64,000 nt of DNA, taken from positions 1 to 64,000 of the forward strand of contig PWFH01000148.1 in the NCBI GenBank assembly GCA_003553795.1, read 5' to 3'. Source of the DNA: Egibacter sp. Its GTDB lineage: Bacteria > Actinomycetota > Nitriliruptoria > Euzebyales > Egibacteraceae. The notes below the pieces were generated by a model. The model was given only the letters and a program-made list of their open reading frames with translations, did not search any database and was not told the origin of the DNA. The position numbers and the translations under genes were made by a program. This document shows positions 52,113 to 61,000 of the stretch, one piece after another; positions within the stretch are counted from its first letter, which is position 1; each line of letters starts with the position of its first letter.

Positions 52113-52807
52113 GCGCGCCGGAGCTCGCGGCGCAGGTGGCCGACCGTCTCGCCGCGGTGCGCGAGCGGGTGCACGAGGCCGCACGGCGCTCCGGGCGCTC
52201 CCCCCACGCGCTCACGATCGTCGCGGTGGCCAAGACCTTCCCGCCCGAGGTCGTCGCCGCGCTGCGCGACAGCGGGCACCTCGACATCGGCGAGAGCCGC
52301 GCGCAGGAGCTCGTCGCGAAGGTCGACGCCCTCGGTCCCGGGCTGCGCTGGCACTTCGTCGGGCGACTCCAGCGCAACAAGGTCGCCCCGGTCGTGGCCC
52401 GCGCGAGCCTCGTGCACTCCGTCGACCGGCTGCCGCTGGCCGAGGCCATCGCCCGGCACGCGCGCGAGCAGGGCAAGGTCCAGCCCGTGCTCGTCCAGGT
52501 CAACGTCGGCGAGGATCCCGCCAAGGCCGGCTTCTCCGTCGAGGAGGCCGCCGAGGCCGTGGGGCGGGTGCGAGCCCTCGACGGGCTCGCCTGCCAGGGG
52601 CTCATGACCCTGCCGCCGCTCGAGGGCGACCCCCGCGAGCCCTTCGCGCGCCTGCGGGCGCTGCGTGACGACCTGCGGGCGACCTACCCGGAGGTGCAGC
52701 ACCTCTCGATGGGAATGTCGGCGGACTTCGAGACGGCCATCGAGGAAGGTGCGACGATGGTGCGACTTGGCGAAGCCATCTTCGGACGCCGCGACGCCAC
52801 GGCCTGA
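52109..52807 (+). CDS. yggS: PLP homeostasis protein, YggS/PROSC family
   Basis: A 232-residue PLP-binding TIM-barrel protein with the PLP lysine in IVAVAKTFPPE, FVGRLQRNK, and the C-terminal LSMGMSADFETAIEEGATMVRLGEAIFG block. No catalytic activity is known; it buffers PLP. ATGA overlap with pgeF. Confidence 0.94.
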   Translation: MSAPELAAQVADRLAAVRERVHEAARRSGRSPHALTIVAVAKTFPPEVVAALRDSGHLDIGESRAQELVAKVDALGPGLRWHFVGRLQRNKVAPVVARASLVHSVDRLPLAEAIARHAREQGKVQPVLVQVNVGEDPAKAGFSVEEAAEAVGRVRALDGLACQGLMTLPPLEGDPREPFARLRALRDDLRATYPEVQHLSMGMSADFETAIEEGATMVRLGEAIFGRRDATA

Positions 52808-52828
52808 GCCCGACAGGAGGCATGGGAG

Positions 52829-53362
52829 ATGTCGAGCAAGTGGAAGCGCGCACTCGGCTACCTCGGTCTCGTCGAGGAATACGACGACGAGTACGCCGAG
52901 GACATCGAGGAGGCGCCGCCGCCCCCACGTCGGGCGCCCGAGCCCGCCCCCGCGCCGGGGCCCGCCGCGAGCCCGCGGCCCGAGCAGACCAACGTGCGGC
53001 GCATCGCCCCCGCTCGACCCGAGCGTGGGCCCTCGCTCGCGCCGGCCCCCGAGCCCGAGCCCGCCCCGCAGCCCTCCGCCTCCGGGGCGAAGGTCCACCT
53101 CACGAGCCCGACGACGTTCAACGACGTCGAGGAGGTCGGTGACCGCTTCCGCAACGGCATCCCGGTGATCATGAACCTCGCCGGGGCCAGCGAGAGCGTC
53201 GCCAAGCGCATGCTCGACTTCGCCTCGGGGCTCATCTTCGGCCTCGACGGGCGCATCGAGCGCGTCGGCGACCGGGTGTTCCTCCTCACGCCGTCAGGCG
53301 TCGACGTCTCGAGCGAGGAGCGCCAGCGCCTCGGCGAGCGCGGCTTCTTCAACCAGGCTTGA
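52829..53362 (+). CDS. sepF: Cell division protein SepF
   Basis: Membrane anchor for FtsZ in bacteria that lack FtsA. The 177-residue product has an amphipathic N-terminal helix (SSKWKRALGYLGLVEEY), an acidic/Pro-rich linker, and the SepF core (VHLTSPTTFNDVEEVGDRFRNGIPVIMNLAG, RMLDFASGLIFGLDGRIERV). ACAGGAGG lies before the ATG. Confidence 0.95.
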   Translation: MSSKWKRALGYLGLVEEYDDEYAEDIEEAPPPPRRAPEPAPAPGPAASPRPEQTNVRRIAPARPERGPSLAPAPEPEPAPQPSASGAKVHLTSPTTFNDVEEVGDRFRNGIPVIMNLAGASESVAKRMLDFASGLIFGLDGRIERVGDRVFLLTPSGVDVSSEERQRLGERGFFNQA

Positions 53363-53387
53363 CCCGCGACGAACGGCCCCTGCGACG

Positions 53388-53681
53388 ATGAACCTGAACC
53401 CCTTCGGCATCCTCTGCGACCTCGTGCGCATCTACTACCTCATCCTCATCGTGCGGATCATCCTGTCGTGGGTGCGCACCGTGCCCGAGCCCATCCAGCC
53501 GCTCGCCAACGGCGTGCGCGCGCTCACCGACCCGGTGCTCAACCCCGTGCGCGGGCTCCTGCCACCGCTGCGCGTCGGCGTCGCCGCGCTCGACCTCTCA
53601 CCGATCCTCGTGTTCCTGTTCCTGAGCCTCATCGTGCAGCCGATCGTCTGCACCCTGACCGGAGGGGGCCTCTTCCCATGA
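53388..53681 (+). CDS. YggT family membrane protein
   Basis: A 97-residue protein with two hydrophobic segments (ILCDLVRIYYLILIVRIILSW and ILVFLFLSLIVQPI) and the conserved DPVLNPVRGLLPPL between them, diagnostic of YggT. It lies between sepF and divIVA as usual and overlaps divIVA by 4 bases. Its role is poorly known. Confidence 0.92.
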   Translation: MNLNPFGILCDLVRIYYLILIVRIILSWVRTVPEPIQPLANGVRALTDPVLNPVRGLLPPLRVGVAALDLSPILVFLFLSLIVQPIVCTLTGGGLFP

Positions 53682-54346
53682 GCCTGACGGCCAACGACAT
53701 CGAGAACCAGGTCTTCAACGAGCGGCGCCGCGGCTACGACCCCGACGAGGTCGACGGCTTCCTCGACGAGGTCTCCTCGCGCCTCAGCGCGCTCGAGGCC
53801 GAGCGCGACGCCGCCGAGCAGCGGGCCCGCGACGCCGAGGAGCGGGCGCGCGCGGCGGAGGCCGAGCGCGAGGACGCGGCGCGTCGGGCGGCCGACGCCG
53901 AGCAGGAGCTCGAGTCCCGGGGCCACGCCTCCGAGGCCGCCTCGGAGACCGAGCAGCTGCTGCGTCGCACGCTCATCAGCGCCGAGCGCACCGCCGAGCA
54001 GACCGTCGCCGATGCGCGCACCGAGGCCGAGCAGCTGCGGGAGGAGGCGCGGCTCGAGGCCAGCGAGCTCGTCGAGGGCGCGACCGCGGAGGCCGAGCGT
54101 CTGCGCTCGGAGGCCCACCGCGCGGCGACCGCCGAGCGCGACGCCGCTGCCGAGGCCGCCGCACGGGTACGGGAGGCCGTCGCCGACCTGCGCGAGTTCC
54201 GCGACGACTACCGCGACCGCGTCGAGGGCGTCGTCGCCGAGCACCTCGCCTACCTCGACCGTGTCGAGCTGCCCGACGTGCCCTCCCACATCGACGACCT
54301 CGCGACCCTCGAGGTCGATGGGGGAGCGGCCTCCGAGGACGCCTAG
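53678..54346 (+). CDS. divIVA: Polar growth/division scaffold DivIVA (Wag31)
   Basis: A 222-residue coiled-coil protein. It opens SLTANDIENQVFNERRRGYDPDEVDGFLDEV, the lipid-binding DivIVA domain, then a long Ala/Glu/Arg coiled coil in two blocks split near residue 90. In actinobacteria it marks the cell poles and directs tip growth. ATGA overlap with yggT. Confidence 0.95.
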   Translation: MSLTANDIENQVFNERRRGYDPDEVDGFLDEVSSRLSALEAERDAAEQRARDAEERARAAEAEREDAARRAADAEQELESRGHASEAASETEQLLRRTLISAERTAEQTVADARTEAEQLREEARLEASELVEGATAEAERLRSEAHRAATAERDAAAEAAARVREAVADLREFRDDYRDRVEGVVAEHLAYLDRVELPDVPSHIDDLATLEVDGGAASEDA

Positions 54347-54349
54347 GCG

Positions 54350-54667
54350 GTGTTCGTCGCGACCCTGCTCCTCGCCGCGCTCGGCGTCGGACTCGTCGTG
54401 GCCTCCGCGCTGCTCGGCTCCGACGACCTCGCGCTCGGTGCGATCGCCGCCGCGCTGGCCTCAGGCGGGCTGCTCGCCGTCGGCATCGCGCGTCACCGCC
54501 CGGGTCGGGGGGCGCGCGCGACGCCACCGGCCTGGCGCCCCGAGCCGGCCGCCGGCGACGCACCCGCGCCGGTCCCCGGCGAGTCCGACGTCGCACGGCC
54601 ACCGGGGGCCGGGGCGGAGGGCGACGCCGCCGACCGCGCTGCGCGCTCCAACGGGTGGGCGCGGTAG
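54350..54667 (+). CDS. Small membrane protein with disordered tail
   Basis: A 105-residue protein starting with GTG 3 bases after divIVA. Two membrane helices (FVATLLLAALGVGLVVASALL and LALGAIAAALASGGLLAVGIA) precede a Pro/Ala-rich tail. The tail overlaps the 3' end of the convergent HELGH gene by 175 bases. The hydrophobic part lies outside the overlap, so the gene is probably real. Function unknown. Confidence 0.5.
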   Translation: MFVATLLLAALGVGLVVASALLGSDDLALGAIAAALASGGLLAVGIARHRPGRGARATPPAWRPEPAAGDAPAPVPGESDVARPPGAGAEGDAADRAARSNGWAR

Positions 54668-55140
54668 CCGTAGACGACGAGCAGCACGAGGTAGAGCGGC
54701 GCGAAGGCGGGTCCGAGGCGCTCGGCCTGGCGCACGTGGCCGAGCTCGTGGGCGAGCAGCGCGGCGCTCGGGTTCCCGCGCACGAGCACGACCTGACCGA
54801 GCGTCGTCGCGCGGAAGCCGCGGCGGCCCAGCAGCCCGGCGACGGGCCCGCGCGCCTCGGTGGTGACGAGGGCGCCGTCGACGAGCGCCCGCCGCCCGGG
54901 GCTGGCCGCGGCGACCGCGAGCCCGCCGAGCGACATCGGTGCCGCCCACAGCGTCGCGCCGGCGCGCCCGAGCGGGGTGGCGGGCCTGACCGGCTGCCAG
55001 CGGGCGAGCGCCGCGAGCGCGCGGGGCTCGCGCTCGAGCCACGACGGCCCTTGCGCGGTGGCCGACCCCGGGCGCATGCGCCACGACAGGACGGCGAGCG
55101 CCGCGACGAGCGCCCCCGCCACGCGCAGGAGTCGCCGCAC
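54493..55140 (-). CDS. HELGH-motif putative metallopeptidase
   Basis: A 215-residue protein with an N-terminal membrane helix (RVAGALVAALAVLSW) and a zinc-site motif LLAHELGHVRQAERLGP followed by YGYRAHPLERAAR, as in membrane-associated peptidase-like proteins of the DUF4157/M48-like kind. The last 50 residues are low-complexity. The GTG start shares one base with the ileS stop (TAGTG), so it is coupled to ileS. Its tail overlaps the convergent small membrane gene. Confidence 0.65.
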   Translation of the reverse strand: MRRLLRVAGALVAALAVLSWRMRPGSATAQGPSWLEREPRALAALARWQPVRPATPLGRAGATLWAAPMSLGGLAVAAASPGRRALVDGALVTTEARGPVAGLLGRRGFRATTLGQVVLVRGNPSAALLAHELGHVRQAERLGPAFAPLYLVLLVVYGYRAHPLERAARSAASPSAPAPGGRATSDSPGTGAGASPAAGSGRQAGGVARAPRPGR

Positions 55141-58100
55141 TACGTCGCCAGCTCGAGGGAGACGCGCACGGTGCCGGCCTCACCGAGGTCGAGCTCGGTG
55201 CCGTCCGCCGTGGCCCCGAGCTCGAGGGAGGTCGCGAGGACCTCCGCGGCGATCGTGCGCTCGTGCTCGCGCACCGCCTCGGCGGCCCCGCCCTCGGCGT
55301 CGACGACGAGGTGGATCCTTGCGTCGAGCTCGAGGTCGTGGCGCTTGCGCAGGTCGTTGAGGGCGCGGATGAGCTCACGCGCGACGCCCTCGCGGCGCAG
55401 CGCCTCGTCGAGCTCGAGGTCGAGGGCGACGCTGTACTGGCCGTCGCTGGCGACCTCCCAGCCGGTCACCGACTCCTCGATGACGGTGATCTGATCAGCG
55501 GTGACGGTGACCTCGTCGCCGTCGACGTCGATGGTGGCCTGCCCTTCGGTCTCGAGGGCTGCGGCCACGGCGTCGGCGTCGCCACGGGTCACCGCCTCGG
55601 CCACCGCCGGGGTGCGCTTGCCGTGGACCGGGCCGAGGGCGCGGAAGTTCGGCTTGAGCCGGCGGGTCACCGTGCCGGTGTCGCCCTCCGGCAGGGTGGT
55701 CGCCCGGACGTTGAGCTCGTCGGCGACGATCGGCGCGACCGTGGGCCAGTGCGCCCGCTCGCCGGCCGGCAGCGTCACGAGCGCCTGGCGCAGCGGTTGA
55801 CGCACGCCGAGGCCGGCGTCCTCGCGGGCCTTGCGGCCGAGGGCGACGACGCGACGGGCGAGCCGCCCGAGGGCCCGTAGGTCCTCGTCGTCGTGTGCAG
55901 GCGTGGGGAAGCGCGTGAGGTGCACCGAGGGCACCGCATCGTCGTCGACGGCGGTGACGAGGCGCTGCCAGAGCTCCTCGGCGAGGAACGGCGTGAACGG
56001 CGCGATGACCTGGGCGAGGGTCACGAGGCAGGTGCGCAGCGTCGCGAACGCGGCGTCGGTGTCGGCGGCGTCGGCGCCCTCGGGGGCCCAGAAGCGGCGC
56101 CGGCTGCGCCGCACGTACCAGTTCGAGAGATCGTCGACGAAGGTCTGGATGCGCCGACCGCTCGTCGTCGCGTCGTACTGCTCGAGGCCGGCGTCGACGG
56201 TGGCCACGACGTCGGCGAGCTCGGCGAGGATCCAGCGGTCCATCATCGGGCGCTCGGCGACCGGCGGCGGTGAGGCCGTCCGCGGGTCCCAGTCCTCGAG
56301 GCGGGCGTAGGTCGTGAAGAAGTAGAGGGTGTTCCAGAGGGTGAGCAGGACCTTGCGCACGACCTCGTCGACGGACTCGAAGCCCACGCGGCGGGTCACC
56401 CACGGGGAGCCGTCGGTGAGCATGAGCCAGCGCACCGCGTCGGCGCCGCGCGAGCCGATGAGCTCCCAGGGGTCGATGACGTTGCCGAGCCGCTTCGACA
56501 TCTTGCGGCCCTGCTCGTCGACGATGTGGCCGAGGCAGAGCACTGTGCGGTAGCTGTTCTCGTCGAAGAGCAGCGTCGAGACGGCCATGAGCGAGTAGAA
56601 CCACCCGCGCGTCTGGTCGATCGCCTCGCAGATGTAGTCGGCGGGGAAGTGCTCGGCGAAGACCTCCGCGCTGCCCTCGGCGTGGGGGTAGGCGAACTGC
56701 GCGAACGGCATCGAGCCCGAGTCGTACCAGGCGTCGATGACCTCGGGCACGCGCCGCGCGCTGCCGCCGCAGGCGCACGGCAGGGTGACGTCGTCGACGT
56801 AGGGGCGGTGGGGATCGAGCGTCGAGAGGTCCGACCCGGCGCGCTGCCCGAGCTCGGCGCGGCTGCCGACGGCGGTGACGTCCCCGCAGGCGTCGCAGCG
56901 CCACAGCGGCAGCGGGGTGCCCCAGTAGCGCTCCCGCGACAGCGACCAGTCGACGTTGTTGGCGAGCCAGTCACCGAAGCGGCCGTCGCGGATGTGCTCG
57001 GGATGCCAGTCGACGCCGGCGTTGACCTCGAGCAGGCGGTCGCGGGCCTGGGTCGTCGCGATGTACCAGGAGGGCTTGGCCCAGTAGAGCAGCGGGGTGT
57101 CGCAACGCCAGCAGAAGGGATAGGTGTGGCGGTAGCGACCGCTGGCGTAGAGCAGCCCGCGCTGCTCGAGGTCGGCGATGATGTCGGCGTCGGCGTCCTT
57201 GACGAACTGCCCGGCGAAGGGGGTGACCGCGTCGGTGAAGCGCCCCTCGGCGTCGACGGGGTTGATGACCGGCAGCCCGTAGGTCTTGCCGACCTCGAGG
57301 TCGTCGGCGCCGAAGGCGGGGGCGAGGTGGACGATGCCGGTGCCCTCGTCGGTCGTGACGAAGTCCGCCACGGTGACGTAGCGCCAGTCCTCCTGACCGG
57401 TCCAGTCGCCGATGCCGGGGCCGACGAGGTCGAAGGGGCCGGCGTAGTGCGCGCCGAGCAGCTCGGCGAGGGCGACCTCCCGGACGATGCGGGCGTCCTC
57501 CCCGAGGACGTTGGGCACGAGGTCGGCGGCGAGGACGACGAGGCCGTGCTCCTCGGCGTCGGCGAGGACGTAGCGGATGCCCTCGCCGACGGCCACGGCG
57601 GTGTTGGAGATGAGCGTCCACGGGGTCGTCGTCCACACGAGCAGCGACGCGGCCTCCGAGCCGAGCGTGCCCGAGGTCACCGGGAAGCGGACGTAGACCT
57701 CGGGGTCGACGGCCTCGGCGTAGCCCTGGGAGACCTCGTGGTCGGACAGCGCGGTGCCACAGCGCGGGCAGTACGGCACGACGCGGTGGCCCTCGTAGAT
57801 GAGGCCGGCGTCCCACAGGCGCTTGAGCGACCACCAGACGCTGTCGACGTACTCCGCGCTCATCGTCCAGTAGGCGTCGTCGGTGTCGACCCAGAAGGCG
57901 ATCCGCTCGGTGAGCCGGTTCCACTCGGCGACGTAGCGCTGCACCGAGGCGCGGCAGCGGGCGTTGAACGCCTCGACGCCGTACTCCTCGATGTCCTGCT
58001 TGCGCGTGAAGCCGAGCTCCTTCTCGACCTCGAGCTCGACGGGGATGCCGTGGCAGTCCCAGCCGGCCTTGCGCGGGGCGCGGCGGCCCTTCATCTGCCG

Positions 58101-58316
58101 GTAGCGTGGGAAGATGTCCTTGAAGACCCGCGCCTCGATGTGGTGCACGCCCGGGGTGCCGTTCGCCGTCGGCGGGCCCTCGTAGAAGCGGAAGAGCTCG
58201 CCGTCGGGGTTGGCCTCGAGCGCCTGGGCGACGACGTCGTGGTCGCGCCACCATGCGAGGATGCGCTCCTCGAGCGCTGGGAAGTCAGGGTGCTGCGGGA
58301 CAGCCGCGAAGCCCAC
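55140..58316 (-). CDS. ileS: Isoleucyl-tRNA synthetase
   Basis: Charges tRNA-Ile. The 1058-residue product is of the long type with PPTANGTPGVHH in place of the HIGH motif (a variant also seen in Streptomyces), GWDCHGIPVELEVEKELG, the KMSKRLGN loop, an editing domain and a C-terminal anticodon domain. The GTG at 58316 has GGAGGA upstream. A -10 box TACTAT on the minus strand at 58358-58363 gives a leader of about 35 bases. No T-box is visible in that space. Confidence 0.96.
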   Translation of the reverse strand: MGFAAVPQHPDFPALEERILAWWRDHDVVAQALEANPDGELFRFYEGPPTANGTPGVHHIEARVFKDIFPRYRQMKGRRAPRKAGWDCHGIPVELEVEKELGFTRKQDIEEYGVEAFNARCRASVQRYVAEWNRLTERIAFWVDTDDAYWTMSAEYVDSVWWSLKRLWDAGLIYEGHRVVPYCPRCGTALSDHEVSQGYAEAVDPEVYVRFPVTSGTLGSEAASLLVWTTTPWTLISNTAVAVGEGIRYVLADAEEHGLVVLAADLVPNVLGEDARIVREVALAELLGAHYAGPFDLVGPGIGDWTGQEDWRYVTVADFVTTDEGTGIVHLAPAFGADDLEVGKTYGLPVINPVDAEGRFTDAVTPFAGQFVKDADADIIADLEQRGLLYASGRYRHTYPFCWRCDTPLLYWAKPSWYIATTQARDRLLEVNAGVDWHPEHIRDGRFGDWLANNVDWSLSRERYWGTPLPLWRCDACGDVTAVGSRAELGQRAGSDLSTLDPHRPYVDDVTLPCACGGSARRVPEVIDAWYDSGSMPFAQFAYPHAEGSAEVFAEHFPADYICEAIDQTRGWFYSLMAVSTLLFDENSYRTVLCLGHIVDEQGRKMSKRLGNVIDPWELIGSRGADAVRWLMLTDGSPWVTRRVGFESVDEVVRKVLLTLWNTLYFFTTYARLEDWDPRTASPPPVAERPMMDRWILAELADVVATVDAGLEQYDATTSGRRIQTFVDDLSNWYVRRSRRRFWAPEGADAADTDAAFATLRTCLVTLAQVIAPFTPFLAEELWQRLVTAVDDDAVPSVHLTRFPTPAHDDEDLRALGRLARRVVALGRKAREDAGLGVRQPLRQALVTLPAGERAHWPTVAPIVADELNVRATTLPEGDTGTVTRRLKPNFRALGPVHGKRTPAVAEAVTRGDADAVAAALETEGQATIDVDGDEVTVTADQITVIEESVTGWEVASDGQYSVALDLELDEALRREGVARELIRALNDLRKRHDLELDARIHLVVDAEGGAAEAVREHERTIAAEVLATSLELGATADGTELDLGEAGTVRVSLELAT

Positions 58317-58357
58317 GCGGTTCCTCCATCTGGCCGGTGATGACGGACGACCCGAGG

Positions 58358-58363
58358 ATAGTA
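58358..58363 (-). promoter_or_regulatory. -10 element TACTAT of ileS
   Basis: On the minus strand TACTAT lies 41 bases before the ileS GTG, within the 52-base gap to the divergent yggU gene. Confidence 0.35.
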
Positions 58364-58368
58364 GCGGG

Positions 58369-58668
58369 ATGGCGACGCCGATCGACTGGTGCGAGCCCGA
58401 CCCCTGCGGTGCGCGCCTGCGCGTGCGGGTCGTGCCGCGGGCCAGCCGTGGCGGGATCGCCGGGACCCACGGTGCGGCGCTGCGCGTACGCGTCGCCGCG
58501 CCGCCGGTCGAGGGCAAGGCCAACCGGGAGCTCGTCGCCACCCTCGCCGAGGCGCTCGGGCTGCGTCCCCGTGACCTCGAGGTCGTCGCCGGCCTGCGGG
58601 GGCGCGACAAGGTCGTGCGCATCGCCGGCCTCGACCCCGCCGAGGTGGCGGTGCGACTGTCCGACTGA
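58369..58668 (+). CDS. DUF167 (YggU) family protein
   Basis: A 99-residue protein with LRVRVVPRASRGGIAG, RVAAPPVEGKANRELVATLAEALG and VVAGLRGRDKVVRIAG, the conserved blocks of the YggU family. Function unknown. It is divergent from ileS. There is no clear ribosome site before the ATG (GTAGCGGG only). Confidence 0.88.
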   Translation: MATPIDWCEPDPCGARLRVRVVPRASRGGIAGTHGAALRVRVAAPPVEGKANRELVATLAEALGLRPRDLEVVAGLRGRDKVVRIAGLDPAEVAVRLSD

Positions 58669-58704
58669 GCCTGCGAGCACACGGTTGAGCGGACCCGCGG
58701 TGGT

Positions 58705-58710
58705 TAGACT
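58705..58710 (+). promoter_or_regulatory. -10 element TAGACT of a near-leaderless promoter
   Basis: TAGACT ends nine bases before the ATG at 58720 with no ribosome site between. It drives a probable operon of dksA-like, lspA and rluD genes. Confidence 0.45.
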
Positions 58711-58719
58711 CCCTCTCCC

Positions 58720-59079
58720 ATGACTGACGACGAGCTCGACCTCGACGCCCAGCGCGCGGTCCTCGAACGTGACCGCGAGCGCTTCGCCGCGCAGGCCTCG
58801 CGCCTGCGGGCCGAGGCCGACGACGAGGAGTACCGCAAGCCCAAGCCCGACGAGGCCGACCAGGGCGCCGCCGCGGTCGAGCGCGAGCGGCTGCGCTCGC
58901 TCGCCGAGCAGCAGGCCGCCGCCGTCGAGCGCACCGAGCGGGCGCTGGCCCGCCTCGACGACGGCAGCTACGGGACCTGCGCGTCGTGCGGGGCGGCCAT
59001 CCCCGCCGCCCGCCTCGAGGTGCGTCCCGACGCCGAGCTCTGCGTGACCTGCGCCCAGGCCACGGCGCGGCGCTCATGA
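58720..59079 (+). CDS. TraR/DksA C4-type zinc finger protein
   Basis: A 119-residue protein: a charged N-terminal coiled coil (AQRAVLERDRERFAAQASRLRAEADDEEY) and a C-terminal zinc finger with CASCG and CVTC. DksA-like proteins bind the RNA polymerase secondary channel; those beside lspA in actinobacteria are poorly studied. The stop overlaps lspA as ATGA. Confidence 0.88.
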   Translation: MTDDELDLDAQRAVLERDRERFAAQASRLRAEADDEEYRKPKPDEADQGAAAVERERLRSLAEQQAAAVERTERALARLDDGSYGTCASCGAAIPAARLEVRPDAELCVTCAQATARRS

Positions 59080-59762
59080 CCGAGCCCGGCGCGCCGACCG
59101 GGCCTCAGGCTCGCGGCGACGCGCCCGAGCCGGCCGGGCACGGGCACGAGGCGCGCCCCGGGCACGAGGCGCTCCCCGAGGAGGCGGCGCTCCCCGAGGA
59201 TGCGGCGCTCGACGCGTTGCCGCGGCCCCGGGCGTTGCCGGGACGGCTCGTGTGGGTCGTCGCCATCGCCATGGCGACGATCGTGGGCGTCCTCGACCAG
59301 GCGACGAAGCAGCTCGCCGAGCGCCAGCTCGAAGCCGGCCCCATCGACCTCGGGCTCGTCTCGCTCACCCTCGTGCGCAACCCCAACGCCGCCTTCGGCA
59401 TCCCGGGCTTCACCGGGATGTTCCTCATCGTCACCGTCATCGTCCTCGCGATCATCGTGCGGATGCTCACCCGCACCGACCGCTTCTCGCTCGCGGCGGC
59501 CTTCGGCCTCGTCGCCGGCGGGGCGATCGGCAACGCCGTCGACCGCATCACCCGCCCGCCGGGCTTCCCCGACGGCGCGGTCGTCGACTTCGTCAACCTC
59601 GGCTGGTTCCCGGTCTTCAACGTCGCCGACGCGGCGATCACCGTCGGCGCGATCCTCGTCGTGCTGCTGCTCGTCATCACCGACCGCCAGGAGGCGCGCC
59701 GCGCCGCGGCTCGGGTGGGGCGCTCGCCGGTGCGCCCCGAGACGGCCTCACCGCGACGGTGA
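59076..59762 (+). CDS. lspA: Prolipoprotein signal peptidase (signal peptidase II)
   Basis: Removes lipoprotein signal peptides after lipidation. The 228-residue product has four membrane helices and the catalytic aspartates in GNAVDR and FNVADA, plus the LVRNPNAAFG block (usually N-x-G-A-F/AFG). A hydrophilic N-terminal extension of about 55 residues with an ALPED-type repeat is unusual. Coupled to its neighbours by ATGA and GTGA overlaps. Confidence 0.93.
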   Translation: MTEPGAPTGPQARGDAPEPAGHGHEARPGHEALPEEAALPEDAALDALPRPRALPGRLVWVVAIAMATIVGVLDQATKQLAERQLEAGPIDLGLVSLTLVRNPNAAFGIPGFTGMFLIVTVIVLAIIVRMLTRTDRFSLAAAFGLVAGGAIGNAVDRITRPPGFPDGAVVDFVNLGWFPVFNVADAAITVGAILVVLLLVITDRQEARRAAARVGRSPVRPETASPRR

Positions 59763-60706
59763 GCGTGCCCGAGGACACCTGGAGCGTCGCCGCGCGCGAC
59801 GCCGGGCGCCGCCTCGACCACGTCCTCGCCGAGCGCCTCGACGAGTCGCGCTCGCAGGTCGCCCTGCGCATCCGCGAGCAACGGGTGCTCCTCGACGGCG
59901 CCCCCGCGCGCAAGAGCGCCCGCGTGGAGCCCGGCCAGCAGATCAGCGTCCTGGCCGCGCAGCAGCGCCGCGCGCCCACCCCGCCACCGGTGCCGGTGCG
60001 CTGGGCGGACGAGCACCTCGCCATCGTCGCCAAGCCGGCCGGCCTCGTCGTCCACCCGGGGGCCGGCGTCGCCGACGGCACGCTCGTCGACGCGCTGCGC
60101 GCCCAGGGCCTGGCGCTGGCCGACACCGGCGACCCACAGCGCCCGGGGATCGTCCACCGCCTCGACCGGGGGACCTCCGGGCTGCTGCTCGTCGCCTCGA
60201 GCGCCGCGGCGGTGGCGCCGCTGCAGGCGGCGATCGCCGCGCGCACGGTGACCCGCCGCTACGTCGCGCTCGTCGACGGGGTGCCGAGCCCGGCGCGCGC
60301 GACGATCGACGCGCCCCTGGCCCGCGAGCGCGAGCGGCGCACCCGCATGGGCGTCGACCCGTCGGGCCGGCGGGCGGTCACCCACTACGACGTCGTCGAG
60401 GCCTTCACCGGCGCCGCCCTCCTCGACGTGCGCCTCGAGACCGGCCGGACCCACCAGATCCGCGCCCACCTCGCGGCGATCGGCCATCCGGTCTGTGGCG
60501 ACGCGGCCTACGGCGCAGCCCGCGGGCGCGCCGAGCGGCTCGGCCTCGACCGGCCGGCGCTGCACGCCGCCCGGCTCACGCTCGCCCACCCGGTCACCGG
60601 TGCGTCGGTCGACGTCAGCGAGCCCCTGCCGGCCGACCTCGAGGCGGCGCTCGCGGTCCTGCGCGGCGCGCCGGGCCCGCCGTCCCCGCACGGCGCGACG
60701 TCGTAG
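59759..60706 (+). CDS. RluA/RluD family 23S rRNA pseudouridine synthase
   Basis: A 315-residue enzyme: an N-terminal S4-like domain (GRRLDHVLAERLDESRSQVALRIREQRV) and a catalytic domain with HRLDRGTSGLLLVA, the aspartate being the nucleophile, and GRTHQIRAHLAAIGHPVCGD. It follows lspA in many bacteria. GTG start overlaps lspA. Confidence 0.93.
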   Translation: MSVPEDTWSVAARDAGRRLDHVLAERLDESRSQVALRIREQRVLLDGAPARKSARVEPGQQISVLAAQQRRAPTPPPVPVRWADEHLAIVAKPAGLVVHPGAGVADGTLVDALRAQGLALADTGDPQRPGIVHRLDRGTSGLLLVASSAAAVAPLQAAIAARTVTRRYVALVDGVPSPARATIDAPLARERERRTRMGVDPSGRRAVTHYDVVEAFTGAALLDVRLETGRTHQIRAHLAAIGHPVCGDAAYGAARGRAERLGLDRPALHAARLTLAHPVTGASVDVSEPLPADLEAALAVLRGAPGPPSPHGATS

Positions 60707-60781
60707 GCTGGAGGCCGCGTCGCGCGGGGCCGCCGCCGGCGTGACGCGGTCACCGCACCGAGGGGTCGCTGAGGAGCGCTC

Positions 60782-60994
60782 ATGTCATCGATCGAGACGT
60801 TGCGCGGCGTGCTCGTCGCCGGCGCCGTGGCCGCCGCGGTCCTCGCGGCGCTGCTCGGCCAGTGGCTGCCCGCCGCGGTCCTCGCCGTGGCGGTGCTCAT
60901 CCACGGCGTGCTCACGCCCTACGTCCGCCGGCAGGCCGGCCCTGCCGGCCCGGGCGCCGGCGACGTGCCCCCCACCCGACCGCTCGCCGAGTAG
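60782..60994 (+). CDS. Small membrane protein of unknown function
   Basis: A 70-residue protein, mostly one or two membrane helices (LVAGAVAAAVLAALLGQWLPAAVLAVAVLIHGVL) with a short Pro/Gly tail. TGAGGAG precedes the ATG, and a -10 box TAGGCT at 60704-60709 overlaps the rluD stop. No family recognised. Confidence 0.6.
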   Translation: MSSIETLRGVLVAGAVAAAVLAALLGQWLPAAVLAVAVLIHGVLTPYVRRQAGPAGPGAGDVPPTRPLAE

Positions 60995-61000
60995 CGGCCC

